Notes under the pieces: model-generated
The model's database searches: none
The model's input: only the letters and a program-made list of their open reading frames with translations
What the model was told of the DNA's origin: nothing
Shown: one piece after another, positions 23,661 through 35,305 of the stretch
Layout: each line of letters begins with the position of its first letter
Numbering within the stretch: the first letter of the stretch is position 1
Position numbers and translations under genes: made by a program
NCBI GenBank assembly: GCA_023974075.1
Contig: CM043790.1
Location: 5,664,281 to 5,728,280 of the forward strand
Origin: Chaenocephalus aceratus
Taxonomy: Eukaryota; Chordata; Actinopteri; Perciformes; Channichthyidae
Direction of reading: 5' to 3'
Length of the DNA stretch: 64,000 nucleotides

Positions 23661-24807
23661 AGACAGACAAGATGGCGCGAAAAAAGTCTCAGAAGAAGAT
23701 GGCGGCCACACAGATTACGTCTTCAGGATCAAAGACGGAGAAAACAGGGTCCAGCGGCAGCCAGCACGCAGCATCCAGGAGAAGGGCCTGATGGTCGACA
23801 CAGGAGCCACCTCGCACATCATCACGGACATCACCAAGTTCAAAAACTTCGATGACACGTTCAAGCCAGAGACACACTGCGTGGAGCTGGCAGACGGTAC
23901 CCGGTGCAACGGCGTCGCTCAACGCAAGGGAGAAGCAGAGGTTTGCCTGGTCGACAGCGGAGGACGGTGACATACCACTACGCTGAGAAAGGCATTGTTT
24001 ATACCGTCATATCCCCAGGACATCTTCTCAGTGAAGGCAGCGACCGCCAGCGGAGCCACGGTCGTTTTCAAGCAGGGAAAAGACGCTTTGATACACAAAG
24101 ACGGAACCAGGTTTGACATTCATGTGTACAACAGGTTGTATTATTTGCACATTGAAGGTGAGAATAGTGACAAATGCAATGCTTGCCATGATGTACAGAC
24201 GTGGCATGAAATACTAGGCCACTGTAATTATGACGATGTGCTACAAATGCAAAATGTGGTTGACGGTATGCAGATCAAGGGCAAAACAGAAAGACCCGAC
24301 CAAGAATGTGAGGTGTGTATTCAGGGGAAATTTGCACAAACCAGAAATAGAAACCCTGATAGTAGAGCAAAGGCTCCATTACAAATGGTACACACGGACC
24401 TAGCCGGTGCAGTAGCTACAGAGTCAAGAGATGGTTACAAATATGTACAGTCATTCACTGATGACTACTCGGGTGCAATATTTGTATATTTTCTAAAAAC
24501 TAAAAGTGACAAGGTACAGGCAATGGAAAAATTCCTAGCAGATACAGCCCCATACGGGAAAGTGAAGTGTATAAGGTCAGACAACGGCACAGAGTTCACA
24601 TGCAGGGATTTCCAAACGTTATTAAGGAAAAATAGGATAAGACATGAGACGTCAGCCCCGTACTCACCCCACCAGAACGGTACAGCTGAGAGAAGCTGGC
24701 GTACTCTTTTTGAGATGGGTAGGTGTATGCTAACTGAAAGTCAGCTACCAAAACAGTTATGGAACTACGCAGTCCAAACAGCAGCCATAGTACGTAACAG
24801 ATGTTTT
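23661..24807 (+). pseudogene. copia pol: protease and integrase, interrupted
   Basis: The protease active site MVDTGATSHI is at about 23790-23820. An in-frame TGA at 23968 interrupts the frame. Integrase follows, with the His-Cys zinc site (WHEILGHCNYDD, then CEVCIQGK) and catalytic Asp (MVHTDLAG), Asp (RSDNGTEF) and Glu (NGTAERSWRTL). It is cut at 24807 by the LINE tail. Confidence 0.88.
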
Positions 24808-25145
24808 ACATTACATTACATTACATTACATTGCATTTAGCTGACGCTTTTATTCAAAGCGACTTACAATAAGTACATTCGACCGGGAAGACACAACCTT
24901 GAAGAAAACAGAATCATAAAGTACATCAGGTTTCATAGAGCCAAACATTTCAAGTGCTACTCAACTGGCTTTAGATAAGCCAGTCCTTTATTAGTATATA
25001 AGTGCTCTGTTAGCAGTTCTTTGTTAAGGCCCTGACACACCAACCCGATTTTGGGAGTCAGAGGCCGTCAGAGGCTGTCGGGCATTCGCGGCGCCGTAGT
25101 CAGGTTGGTGTGTCCCGCACCGTCGACCGTGACACGCCTTATTTG

Positions 25146-25211
25146 GACTGCCAGACCCGATGCATGGCCGATTCAACATGTTGAATCGGCCATGCATCGG
25201 GTCTGGCAGTC
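25146..25211. repeat. perfect 66-bp palindrome in the Harbinger element
   Basis: Two 33-nt arms (starting GACTGCCAGACCCGATGC) meet at ACA|TGT with no spacer. Beyond the arms the symmetry continues with a 3-nt bulge (ATTTGG and CCAAAT). Single-stranded DNA or RNA would form a long hairpin. Confidence 0.97.
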
Positions 25212-25340
25212 GGACCAAATAATCACTCTGATTGGCTGTTCAGCTAGCAAATCAGTGCATGAGAAGCGAAGCGGAAGTGAGGGACGTAAACAAACGATTT
25301 AAGAAGGCACACACAGACTGCTATTCATTTTCATCTCATC

Positions 25341-25469
25341 ATGGCGATCTGGAATGATGCAAACGAAGACCTGCTCATCACCTTGATCCAGGAGAGGCCA
25401 GCTCTGTATGATATTACGGAGAAAAGATACTCTTCTTCTTCTCTGTCTTCCGGTTGTTGCCTCTTTTGA
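25341..25469 (+). pseudogene. MADF/Myb-like protein start, 42 codons
   Basis: ATG 25341 encodes MAIWNDANEDLLITLIQE, then RPALYDITEKRYS, which fits the first helices of a MADF domain (LLI.LI.ERP.LYD). It then runs into Ser-rich sequence and a stop at 25467-25469. PIF/Harbinger transposons carry a MADF or Myb-like DNA-binding gene beside the transposase, so this is probably a remnant of that second gene. Confidence 0.7.
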
Positions 25470-25679
25470 ATGACGAATACACACTACCGCCGCCTGCTGG
25501 TAAGGAGAGTTATTGCCACTCACGCACTGAAGTCGGTGCGGTGTGTTCCCGTGCGACACATGGCCAAAACGCAGGAGAACACGGCCAGGCAACAGCCGAC
25601 TTCAGCGTCGGCTAGTCCTCTGGTGACTGCTTGGTGTGTCAGGGCCTTTAGTAATTCTATCGCTCGAGGTGGAGTCGAA

Positions 25680-26889
25680 CTAGTTACAAACACAATAATA
25701 TGACTGCAACTGGCTCCAGATCAACAGAAGGCGGCTTCACAATGTCTTTGTCTGTCATAATTTAAATCAAGTCACAGTTTTACGCAGCTTCGCTCCGCCC
25801 GCCAAACAGCCGATCGCCCCGCCTACACTGCGTTACTTTTATAGTGGTGGCAAGATGAAGCCTTATGAAGCTTTCCAGCCAATTGGTTCGCAAAAGGGTT
25901 CAATTCATCTCATGAGGCTTCATCATGGGCTTCATTTGAACACAACCCCCCCTGTTGGTCAAAGTGTGTAAAACAGGCAGATTGGACATCTCAACAGTGT
26001 GCTGTATCTCATACCGAGTTCCCATTGAGTAAAACCTTAGAATAACTTAATATGAACATTAAATCATATTTTCATTGTAACAATATAGTATTTATTCCAG
26101 TTGAATGATTGTGATTGAAAGCCTAAGGAGGCTGGTAAACATTGCAAAGAGGGATTTGTATTCCTTAATAATATTCTTAAACTTAACCATGTTGTAGCCG
26201 GAGAAAGGCTAAACCATATTAAAGAATACATTTATTAACTACATTATCTCATTTAGCTGTAGCTTTTATAAACAAAAAAAAGACATATTGTTCAGTCGTT
26301 GAACCGGGGACCCTGCGGTCAGGAGTCAACTGCTTTCCAGCTGAGCCACAGCACACACACTGAATCTTCCTGAAAACACTGAACCATATTTATTCCTGTA
26401 TTTATTGATGTTTTTATTCCTACATTTATTTATGCTTGTATCTATTTATACTTATGACATGTTCCGACCTCTATATAAGTGAGGGTCTGAGCTCTCTTGA
26501 TTCCATCGTGTCCCCGGGCCCGCCGGGTGCAGGAGGGGTGATATGGTTCTTATTATACATCCATGGGTATTATGAGCGTTGTGGTTCAACGGTTCAACGG
26601 ATCTGAATCGCTTCGTGAAGCAGTCACGTGGTATTGACAGGCAGCGAGGCTTCGTTTGTCATCGATGACGTCACTGGCCCAAAACGATACAAGCCTCGAT
26701 ACATGCTTCATAAAAAGCTTCAGGGATTACTTGACACACGCTCCGAAGCCTCGGCACAATACGTAACATCACTAGTTACTACCCCTGTTACTAAACTGTA
26801 ATGGAAACGCAGCATAAAGTGAGCCTGGCATACCAAGGTCTAACCATACCGTACTAAGCCGTGCTAGGTCCTGCAGTGGAAAAGCGCCA
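25680..26889. other. intergenic sequence without a recognised gene
   Basis: Low-complexity and degenerate repeat sequence. The only structure I can point to is the tRNA-like segment at 26290-26355. Copia reverse transcriptase or a 3' LTR, which might have been expected here, is not seen. Confidence 0.5.
26290..26355 (-). repeat. tRNA-like segment, possibly a SINE head
   Basis: On the minus strand it has an A-box-like TGGCTCAGCTGG, CTCCTGACCGCAGG and a B-box-like GGTTCAACGAC at tRNA-like spacing. The B box departs from consensus and I could not close a full cloverleaf, so it is not called as a tRNA gene. Confidence 0.35.
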
Positions 26890-27070
26890 TACTGTAAGTA
26901 CATTAACTCCGGTACTCTACTTAAGTACAATTTGGAGATACTTGTACTTTACTTGAGTATTTCCTTGTTATGCTACTTTGTACTTCTACCCCACTACAAT
27001 TCCGAGGTAACTTGTGTTCCTACACTCCACTAAATGTATTTAATACCTTTAGTTACTAGATGTGGATGAA

Positions 27071-27764
27071 TAGCCGCGTTCACACTGCGGTACTTTTCCC
27101 ACAAAGGTTCATGCGAACTTAGTTCATGCGAACTCCTTAGTTCGCATGAACTAAGTACAGATCGCGTTCACACCAGAAAAAGTCCCTGGGGGTGGATTAG
27201 GCAAATGAAGCCGCTGACGTCACTTCTTCTTCTTCTGCTTTGGGTTTACTGGCAGGCCGCAAACCACTTCACGGCGTATACTGCCGCCCAAAGTCCCCGG
27301 CCGGAAGTCCCCGGAGTTGGGGAAGGCTTCAGTAGAAGCTGCTGGGAGTCCCAGCAGCTTCTACTGAAGCCTTCCGAGTAAATCGCCAGAACGCCGACAC
27401 CTCCTCATCTCCACCGCTCCCATGTTTTATTTTGTGTTGCCATAAGTTAGTCTCTCTGCGTTTCTGCGCTGGGCTAATGCTAATGCTAATAATGCTAATG
27501 CGAGGATAATAAAATGGCGGCTTCACAAAACTTTTTGGGAGTTTTACGGGGCGTGGTTTGCAATCCGCCCAGCCAATCAGGAATATAGCTCTTTTCTCAC
27601 AAAAGAGCCCCTCGAAAGTCCCTGCTCTCTAGCAGGGACTTTCGAGGGGGTAAAAAGGTTCGCATGAACTACTTTTAGTACCGGCTCTTTTTGGTGTGAA
27701 CGCGATCATGAACTAAGTTCGCATGAACCTTTGTGGGAAAAGTACTGCAGTGTGAACGCGGCTA
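27071..27764. mobile_element. hairpin-rich MITE
   Basis: The inverted ends TAGCCGCGTTCACACTGC and GCAGTGTGAACGCGGCTA extend over about 40 bp with one mismatch (GTACTTTTCCCACAAAGG and so on). It is 694 bp. Inside are three further hairpins: 27117-27156 (18-nt arms, CCTT loop), 27321-27375 (27-nt arms, 1-nt centre) and 27608-27649 (19-nt arms, 4-nt loop). No gene. Confidence 0.88.
27321..27375. repeat. 55-bp near-perfect palindrome
   Basis: Two 27-nt arms (GGAAGGCTTCAGTAGAAGCT and on) surround a single G. It lies within the MITE at 27071-27764. Confidence 0.95.
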
Positions 27765-27940
27765 TTGATGTGAAATATAATCAAGTCTTAAATCAGACTT
27801 TAGTTCCACCTGGAGTAAATTCACAAGCTACCCTACAGTATACAAAGTCATTCAAACTATCTGCACCTTTACCAGCTTTGATAACCTTTACTTGTAACAG
27901 AGTATTCCTACACTCTGCTACTCTAGTACTTTTTCCACTT

Positions 27941-29064
27941 CTGATGAAATGTATGTAAGACAACATATCTGTTGATGAGTTGTTACTGTAACATAAATGC
28001 TTTCTTTAAAAACAACAGTTTCTTTTTCTTGATGCGGCTTGGCACTTCCATAATAAGGAGAAGAAAGAAAGAGGAGAAGTTGCTTTCCAGGACACAACGA
28101 AGATGAATGAAGAACTCACACAATACGCAGACCTGATCTGGCCCGATGTCACATTGAGGATAGCACTGCTCAGTAACACATGCTCGTCATCAAACAGAAA
28201 TAGAATTTTAATAGAAATTTCTGCTGTTTTTTTCCGTTCCTGCTTTTGTGTGGGACTGCGAGTCTTCTTAACACCTCTGATGGATTAAAAATATGTGTAT
28301 TGGTGTGGATCCCAAGATGATCCCAGCCTCTCTAAATGCTAATGATGTGTGTAGGTGAGTGATCTAGAGAGCCCTGCTTTAGACCAGCAGGGAAGCACGA
28401 GGACTATAATTGACCTACAGCTATTAGGCCTTTCTCATTCACTGCAAAATAATCACAAGGACCAAGCAAGAAGTTGAATTTTAGTTTCCTATTTAGCAGA
28501 TGTATAACCTGAGTAGATCTTCCCTAAGCACCTTACAATATGCCACCCTCAGCTTGATTTGAACATTGAAAAGAATGGTTTGATTGGGTTTTATTTTTGC
28601 AGTTCTCCATCAGTCCTATTCGTAATCACAACATTGTTCTTTGTAAATTGTAAATCTCTTGTCTGAGATCTAAGGACATATTCACATCACTACACATATT
28701 GTGATGGGTTGTTAACTAACCTCCAGTTTAGACAAACTTATTTTAAGCGGAAACAAAGTAGAACTGTAAAATAATATATCTAACTTATTGTTATTCTGAT
28801 CAACCAGGTGTAATATCTGTTTGTACATTCTGTTGTTGAGGAGGGCCACAAGTTAGACTGAATTCGTTTTTCTGTATCTCTGTATTTTGTTTCTTCCTGA
28901 AAATGTGCCACCAATAATCTTGGAGGTCTATTTTGGACTATATGTAATGAAAGTTGATTCAGAGGCTGAATAAAAAAAGCCAATTAGTATCATCTGGAAT
29001 TCTTTTCAGGTGATTTTATATGAGATAGTGATAGCTTGAAGAGACAAGAGCCTTTCATTGTATG
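27941..29064. other. intergenic sequence, nothing recognised
   Basis: No conserved frame, RNA gene or clear repeat boundary is visible. There are only short AT-rich and purine-rich stretches. Confidence 0.5.
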
Positions 29065-29072
29065 CTCTAACG

Positions 29073-29595
29073 CAGGGGTGTCAAACTCAAGGCCCGGGGG
29101 CCAAATCCGGCCCGCGACTTCATTTTATGTGGCCCCACAAGAGCTTGCAAAAAATATGATTTTATTATACGGTTACATGCTACTTTACAGAGGCACGTTG
29201 CCCATAAACTACATGTCCCACAATGCATCTCAAATTCTCTCAGAATTTGACTTTTCTTTTTTTAAATGTCACCTTTTTTTCAAAATGTCACTTTTATTTT
29301 TTGATTTTGCCTTTTTTCAGAATGTAGCTTTTCTTTTTAAATCATTTTGTGACATTCTCACTGAAGAGACTTGCAATTATTTGCCCTAGACTTCTGCTTT
29401 CAGACGTAGTTAATTATGAAGGTATTACCCTATCCGATAATAATCCAATGCAGAGCAATAATGTAATATAATACATTATTTTATGTATGTTAAATATTAT
29501 ATGTATTTTTATATAGTCTTAAAGTTACAACCGGCCCTTTGAGTGCAACCATAATGCGAATGTGGCCCGCAATGAAATTGAGTTTGACACCCCTG
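29073..29595. mobile_element. hAT non-autonomous element with perfect 8-bp target duplication
   Basis: The ends CAGGGGTGTCAAACTCA and TGAGTTTGACACCCCTG are perfect inverse copies. CTCTAACG is duplicated at 29065-29072 and 29596-29603. It is 523 bp with no transposase frame. Size of duplication and CAGGGGTGTC ends are diagnostic of hAT. Confidence 0.95.
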
Positions 29596-30756
29596 CTCTA
29601 ACGGATCAAATTATTGGTTTCAATCAACTTATTTTAACGATTACAATGATTAATCATTATGTTTTACATAAGGCGAGATTCAAAATATCTAGAATCCTAC
29701 AATAGAGGATTATAACGTACCTGTCAGTGAGTGCTGCAGTGTAATTTCCCTTTAAATAAAATGATAAATTGGAATGCAGTATGAAATGACCCCTCTGACG
29801 TGCTGTTTGTCTCTGTGTCCTGCTGAGGCTGTCCTATTGTGGACGTCTCTCCAGATACCTTTTCCTGGATCTGTCAATGATGCTGAAAAAGCTCAATGGT
29901 CACATCCTTTTCTCTTCTTCTCAGCAAGACATCTGTTCCTTCTCAGAGAACAGAGGTCTGTTCCGCTCTACTGCTGGCTCTGTTTTGATGCTGAGGACAG
30001 CACAACAAACAGATGATCCCCAAAACTCTCACAAATTGGTAGTAGGGAATTTTTTGGAAAAAGCCGTTTCCCTGGTTGTGTGGGATACTCAGCTCTGCTT
30101 CTCATCCCACACATGCATGTTCCTCACACATGTGGCACCATTTAAAAGGGAAATAAACCGGCTCGCTAACAGTATAAGATATATTGCCAAGAATCATTAC
30201 AACAAAGAAGTAATCTACCAAACACACATTTTCTACTTTTTGTGATAAGTTTATAATAATTTACTCGATCTCTTCTTCTTACTATCAAAACTCCATGAAC
30301 ATGCAAGAGTTATGGAAGCATCAAACCAAAATACCAAACCTTATTTAAAACATGGATCCAGACAGGTCAATAGTTTACGGTGTACAAGATCTATTTATTA
30401 CAGTCACTCTAACCCAATTTGGACCTACACAGTGCTCTTTATTGACAGCAAGAGAACAAGACTGAGGCAAAGCAGAGCAGGATGATCAGGTTCAGATCCC
30501 GAACGCAACACTACGACCGATTCTAACTGAATCCACGCAGCTCCACAATGATTTTCAGTCAGGAAGATATACAGCATAACACAATCACGTCAGCCTAAAG
30601 AGCCAAACCCGTGAACCATAGAGAGTGGTGGAGGAATGAGTCCTGAAAGCTGGGAATTAGTTTAATCTACTTCTAGTGTCCTTTATCATAGTCAACTGAT
30701 TTTGGAATGTACGTCAGTAAAAAAGTACTTCTGTAAACACCCCACTTGTGAATGCC

Positions 30757-30900
30757 TTCATGTGTCATACAAGCGGCAGATAACAAGTGGCTAATTAAGA
30801 CTACTAGGCGTCATCAGGCTATCATTAGCCGCCTTTGGCAGTCATGTGACCGTGATGTTGTCCGTTTATAGACAGCATGAAATGTACTTCTGCCGTTTGC
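30757..30900 (+). repeat. dispersed repeat, copy 2
   Basis: It resembles 770-900, sharing ATGTGTCATA, TAACAAGTGGCTAA and GTGACCGTGATG blocks in the same order. It is also similar to 58145-58285 on the other strand. Confidence 0.5.
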
Positions 30901-32100
30901 ATTTACACTTCAACAATCATAAATGTGGTATGTGGAGATCATCCCGCTGAACCAAATGTGTAAGTATCATAAACGTGATGTTAATTTTCAGCAATATTCT
31001 GAAACCTAATGTAAAAATCCCGGTGTTTTTTGCCCTTTAGATTTCTCAACCGATTTTAGCGCATTGTTAATATCAACATCTTTGACCTTCAAATGATCAA
31101 ATGCTGCTCTCTGGGCTTTTCCACTGCAATGATGAGGCACAAGTAGACACATCATCACCACTAGAAGATGCTTGAAAAGTGCAAATACATTCGTCAATGG
31201 AGGTGGGGTCAGAATGTGATGTGCAAAGTGAAGGGGCTGCTGCCTATAATGGTGTGGAGAAAAGCTTCTCGGCACACACTCACTTCTTACACACAGCATC
31301 TGTCAAAGTGCCGCAGTGAACCATGGCATCGTGTCTCAAATGGGGCAATCAAAAAATCATAACAGTTGAGTTTTTGTTGATATTATAGTTGAATATACTT
31401 GATGCAGCTTGATCACTTAGAAATGCACTGGACCACAAGCACTAGAGCCCTATGCATTCTTTTTATTCTCACCAGAATGCATGAAAAGCATGATCATAAT
31501 GATCCTAGCTAATAACATTACCTTTAACTCTGAGTTTCCTATGGCTCGATGAAGAACGGGGATGTCATCTTTCTGTGGCAAAGCCAGAGAAACAGCAACA
31601 GAAAGATAAATGGCAAGAGGCACAGATTAGATAAAAGCAGTGCTAATTGATGTAAATCAATTTACAGAAGTATAAAATTGGCATATTTCTTTAAATTATA
31701 TGACAAACATTTCCTTCTCTCAGCAAGCGAGAGAAGGCTGCTCTCCATCAGGAAGAATGCTCTGATGATGCTGCTGTACACTTCCTGCTCAGCAGCATGC
31801 GGCACAGACACTGTTAAATGTTGTGTCTTGATTTGGATACTTCCCTATACACTGCCATGTCTGTGTCTTTAAATACTGTGCAATGTGTGAATTTCCTTTT
31901 TTGTTGTTTTCAATGCCATATGGTGGCTTTGCCCATATACAGTCTATGCTTTTCCCTCACCGGAAGTGAGGATTGCTGCTGTTAGCTAGCTAGCTGGCTG
32001 GCAACAACAGTTAGCAGTACCAAATAATTACAAACTGCTCTATTAACCCTACTCAATTCACAAACTCTTCTTTTCAACATGGTATAGTAGTATGTTACTT

Positions 32101-32185
32101 AATTCAATTCAATTCAAAACCTTTATTTATCCAGGTAAAATCCCATTGAGATCAATGATCTCTTTTTCAAGGGAGACCTGCAGCA
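32101..32185 (-). repeat. retroposon 3' end
   Basis: It is inverse to the 18195-18275 family. It begins with AATTC tandem units and CCTTTATTTATCCAGGTAAA, then ATCTCTTTTTCAAGGGAGAC. It is the 3' terminus of a non-LTR element in minus orientation. Confidence 0.6.
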
Positions 32186-33398
32186 GTAGGTTCCACAAGA
32201 AGACATAAAAACATAAACAACAGAACAACAAAAGGACATCATACAGCAAAATGTACAGGGATTACAATTTACATATTTAACAACATGTCCAGGGAGAATA
32301 AAAAAAACACATGTATAACATTAATTGCTTTAGTGCTGTCTTGACTGGAGCAATACTTGCGGCTGGTTGGGTAACTTCCTATACGCAGCAAGATGGCGGC
32401 CATTAAGAGGGTTAGGATTCCAGAGTTCCACACTTTAGTTTTTGACCGGTATGAGTGCACCATCTGAGTACTTAAAGTGCATGTTGACATGCTTGGCATT
32501 GGGACATATTGTGATTGATGATATGATACAGATCATTTCAGTACAGAATTACACACATTGAGACAAATAGACAATAAATAAGTACAGTCCATTTATAGTT
32601 ATGAAGCATTAGAGACTGTCCATATAGTGGAGCCTTTAACAGCTCAAGAGACACATTTCCCCTCAGGAGGAGGAAAGGATTAAACAGTGCATTTTGTAGG
32701 TGGACACAATTTGGGTGTGTAGGTAGATAGGTATTATTTGTGTGAACAGATCAATAATCTGTGTGTAAAAGTATAATCTGTAAATGTTAATCCCCACAAA
32801 TACAAAAACATTTTGGGAAATGTACAAACATGTTTTTGCAAATATAAAAAGGACCTGCTAAAGTATAGTATTCATATCTGTGAATACTATACTAATAACT
32901 TTCCGCCGGTCTGAGCGAAAATCTACTCGTGTCACTTGGACAGTATGGTTAACAAAGGCCACACATCAAACATTAATGTTAATTAATTTAACATAATTGT
33001 GGTCTCTGGTATTAAAGTCAGACACACCTCAACCAACCAACCACCAAAGTTAAAAAGTCTAACTTTAGACATCTCTAAATGAAGCAGACACTGCTTCCTG
33101 TTTGGGACTTAACATTGGCACATGACACAAATGAGATGAAGAATTCTCCAGGATGGACTTAATTGTAGCATATGGGTGATATACATTACATTACATTGCA
33201 TTTAGCTGACGCTTTTATCCAAAGCGACTTACAATAAGTACATTCGACCAGGAAGACACAACCTTGAAGAAAACAGAATCATATAAGTACATCAGGTTTC
33301 ATAGAGCCAAGCATTTCAAGTGCTACTCAACTGGCTTTAGATAAGCCAGTCCTTTATTAGTATACAAGTGCTCTGTTAGCAGTTCTTTGTTAGTAGTT

Positions 33399-33855
33399 CT
33401 ATCGCTCGAGGTGGAGTCGAAAGAGATGAGTTTTCAGTCTGCGCTGGAAGGTGTGTAAGCTTTCTGCTGTCCTGATGTCAATGGGGAGCTCATTCCACCA
33501 TTTAGGAGCCAGGATAGCAAACCCACGTGTTTTTGCTGATGGGAACTTGGGTCCCCCTCGCAGCGAGGGTGCAGCGAGTCGTTTGGCTGATGCAGAGCGT
33601 AGTGCACGCGCTGGGGTGTACAGTTTAACCATGTCCTGGATGTAGGAAGGGCCAGATCCATTCGCAGCATGGTACGCAAGTACCAGTGTCTTGAAGTGAA
33701 TTCGAGCAGTTACCGGAAGCCAGTGAAGGGAGCGGAGGAGCGGCGTGGTGTGGGAGAATTTAGGAAGGTTGAAGACTAGACGAGCAGCTGCATTCTGGAT
33801 GAGCTGCAGAGGTCAGATGGCACATGCAGGTAGACCAGCCAGGAGGGAGTTGCAG
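33399..33855 (-). pseudogene. LINE copy B, C-terminal end of the RT protein
   Basis: Open frame 33399-33632 encodes AILAPKWWNELPIDIRTAES and ends THLFRLHLER, matching the end of copy A (6403-6640). It is cut off from the rest of the RT by the insertion at 33856-34162. Confidence 0.85.
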
Positions 33856-34162
33856 TAGAATAGAATAGAATAGAATTCTTTTATTGTCATCGCACCAGGT
33901 ACAACGAAATTTAAAAAAGCAATCCTCGCAGTGCATTTCCACATAAAACAAATAAATATATTATCTATATAAACATATACACATGCTAACACATCCATAC
34001 ATGCCCGCACATTATTTAAATACAGTTTACAATATCAAAAAAACAAAAATACAGGGATGATATTTTGCATCTCTGATGTCGATCATTAGTTAATACAACT
34101 ATTAATAAGTAGTGCAGTTGGAAGTTGTAACTGTTCAGTTCAGCGTTTGACAGTGTTCAGGC
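33856..34162 (-). mobile_element. nested insertion 1: retroposon fragment with (TAGAA)n tail
   Basis: It is absent from copy A, which reads GTTGCAGTAGTCTAGGC here. It starts with TAGAA tandem units and CTTTTATTGTCATCGCACC, a 3' end common among fish non-LTR elements, then about 230 bp of AT-rich sequence. No coding capacity. Confidence 0.75.
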
Positions 34163-35185
34163 GTAGTCTAGGCGTGAGGTGACGAAAGCCTGGACCCGAA
34201 GCTGCGTCGCTTTCTGGGTCAGCTGGGGACGTATCTTTCTGATGTTGTAAAGCGTGTATCTGCAGCAACGGGTTGTAGCAGCGATGTTTGCAGTGAAGGA
34301 CAGGTTGTTATCTAGGATCACACCCAGATTCCTTGCAGTCTGAGTCGGGGAAACAACAGAGGTGCCGATGTTGATAGTCAGGTCAAGAGTGGGACAATCT
34401 TTTCCCGGAAGGAAAAGCACTTCAGTCTTGTCAAGGTTGAGCTTGAGGTGATGAGCAGACATCCACTGAGAGATGTTAGCTAAACAAGCAGAGAAGTGTG
34501 CGACGACCTGGGTCTCTGAGCGGGGAAAGGACAGAATTAATTGGGTGTCGTCAGCGTAGCAGTGGTATGAAAAACCATGCGGGCTAATGACAGATCCGAG
34601 CGAGTTTGTGTACAGGGAAAAGAGGAGGGGACCAAGAACAGAGCCCTGAGGAACCCCTGTAGTTAATTGACAAGGGTCGGACTCGGACCCTCTCCAAGTG
34701 ACCCTGTAGGTACGGTCTTTGAGGTATGAGGTGAGGAGGGAAAGTGCAGAGCCTGAAACTCCAAGTTCTTGGAGAGTGCGAAGGAGGATCTGATGGTTCA
34801 CCGTGTCGAATGCAGCAGACAGGTCCAACAGGATGAGGACAGAGGAGAGGGATGCTGCTTTGGCAGTGTGCAGTTCCTCAGTGACAGCAGTTTCTGTGGA
34901 GTGACCTGCCTTGAAACCAGACTGGTGCGGATCCAGAAGGTTGTTCTGATGGAGATAACAGAAGAGTTGTTTAAAGACAGCGCGTACGAGTGTTTTAGAC
35001 AGGAACGGGAGGAGAGAGACAGGCCTGTAGTTTATAACATCAGACGGGTTGAGAGTGGGTTTTGTTGATGAAATGGGTGAGAAACGGTAGAATATCAGGA
35101 GCGATAGTCTGAAGGAGGTTTGAAGGGATAGGGTCCAGAGGACAGGTGGTAGGGCGGGCAGAGGTAATGAGGGTAAGAACCTCAC
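34157..35185 (-). pseudogene. LINE reverse transcriptase, copy B
   Basis: Up to 342 codons in one frame. INYRPVSLLPFLSKTLVRAV, GFKAGHSTETAV, LDLSAAFDTVNHQ, TGVPQGSVLGPLLF and CYADDTQL are the successive RT motifs. It continues further N-terminal than copy A's open frame. It is cut at the 3' side by nested insertion 1 and separated from the endonuclease by insertions 2 and 3. Confidence 0.9.
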
Positions 35186-35305
35186 GTGGAGAGAGAGGGG
35201 AAAAGGAGGTCAGTGTGTGGGTGAAAGGAGGGTCTGGTGACCCATCAGTGAGTAAAGGTGAGTCAGAAAAAGAAGAGCGAATATCATCAACCTTTTTTTC
35301 AAAGT

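Larger units (their letters stand above)
22424..24807 (+). mobile_element. Ty1/copia LTR retrotransposon, truncated at the 3' end
   Basis: It has a 5' LTR, primer binding site, gag with a CCHC knuckle, aspartic protease and integrase in the order protease-integrase, which marks Ty1/copia. The element stops within the integrase region at 24807, where an L2-like LINE 3' end begins. Reverse transcriptase, RNase H and the 3' LTR were not found downstream. Frame disruptions in gag and pol show it is inactive. Copia elements are sparse in vertebrate genomes compared with Gypsy and LINEs. Confidence 0.9.
25027..25647 (+). mobile_element. PIF/Harbinger-type non-autonomous element
   Basis: The ends AGGCCCTGACACACCAA and its inverse are perfect. 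They are flanked by TTA at 25024-25026 and 25648-25650, the 3-bp duplication of PIF/Harbinger. Comparison with LINE copy B shows the empty site. It is 621 bp. It keeps a MADF-like start (25341) and a 66-bp perfect palindrome (25146-25211). Confidence 0.9.
24808..25679 (-). mobile_element. L2-like LINE, copy C: 3' fragment
   Basis: The same 3' end as copies A and B (ATTAC tail, then the GCATTTAGCTGACGC block) runs to GGTGGAGTCGAA, where similarity ends. It is therefore a 5'-truncated insertion of about 250 bp of LINE sequence. It abuts the copia integrase and has received the Harbinger MITE at 25027-25647. Confidence 0.85.
26890..27940 (+). repeat. interspersed repeat split by a MITE
   Basis: 26890-27070 and 27765-27940 together match the repeat at 60735-61110. 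Shared blocks include TACTTGAGTATTTCC, ATACCTTTAGTTACT, AAATCAGACTTTAGTTCCAC and TTGTAACAGAGTATTCC. It is a common teleost dispersed sequence of unknown type. The intact order at 60.9 kb defines the insertion point of the MITE. Confidence 0.75.
29604..33181. other. intergenic sequence without a recognised gene
   Basis: It contains the second copy of the dispersed repeat (30757-30900), a retroposon 3' tail (32101-32185) and a small hairpin at 32864-32895 (arms AGTATAGTATTCA). Short open frames here, including the minus-strand one at 31006-31299, show no family signature. Confidence 0.55.

Noticed and set aside
24808..26000. Continuation of the copia element (RT, RNase H, 3' LTR) after the LINE tail
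   Set aside because: No RT motif and no second copy of the LTR ends (TGTTGAGGT/ACCTCAACA) were seen downstream.
26290..26355. Functional tRNA gene
   Set aside because: A- and B-box-like motifs are present, but the arms do not pair as a full cloverleaf and the B box is off consensus.
31006..31299. 97-codon minus-strand frame ending near 31006
   Set aside because: No recognisable domain, no good splice context and low-complexity surroundings.
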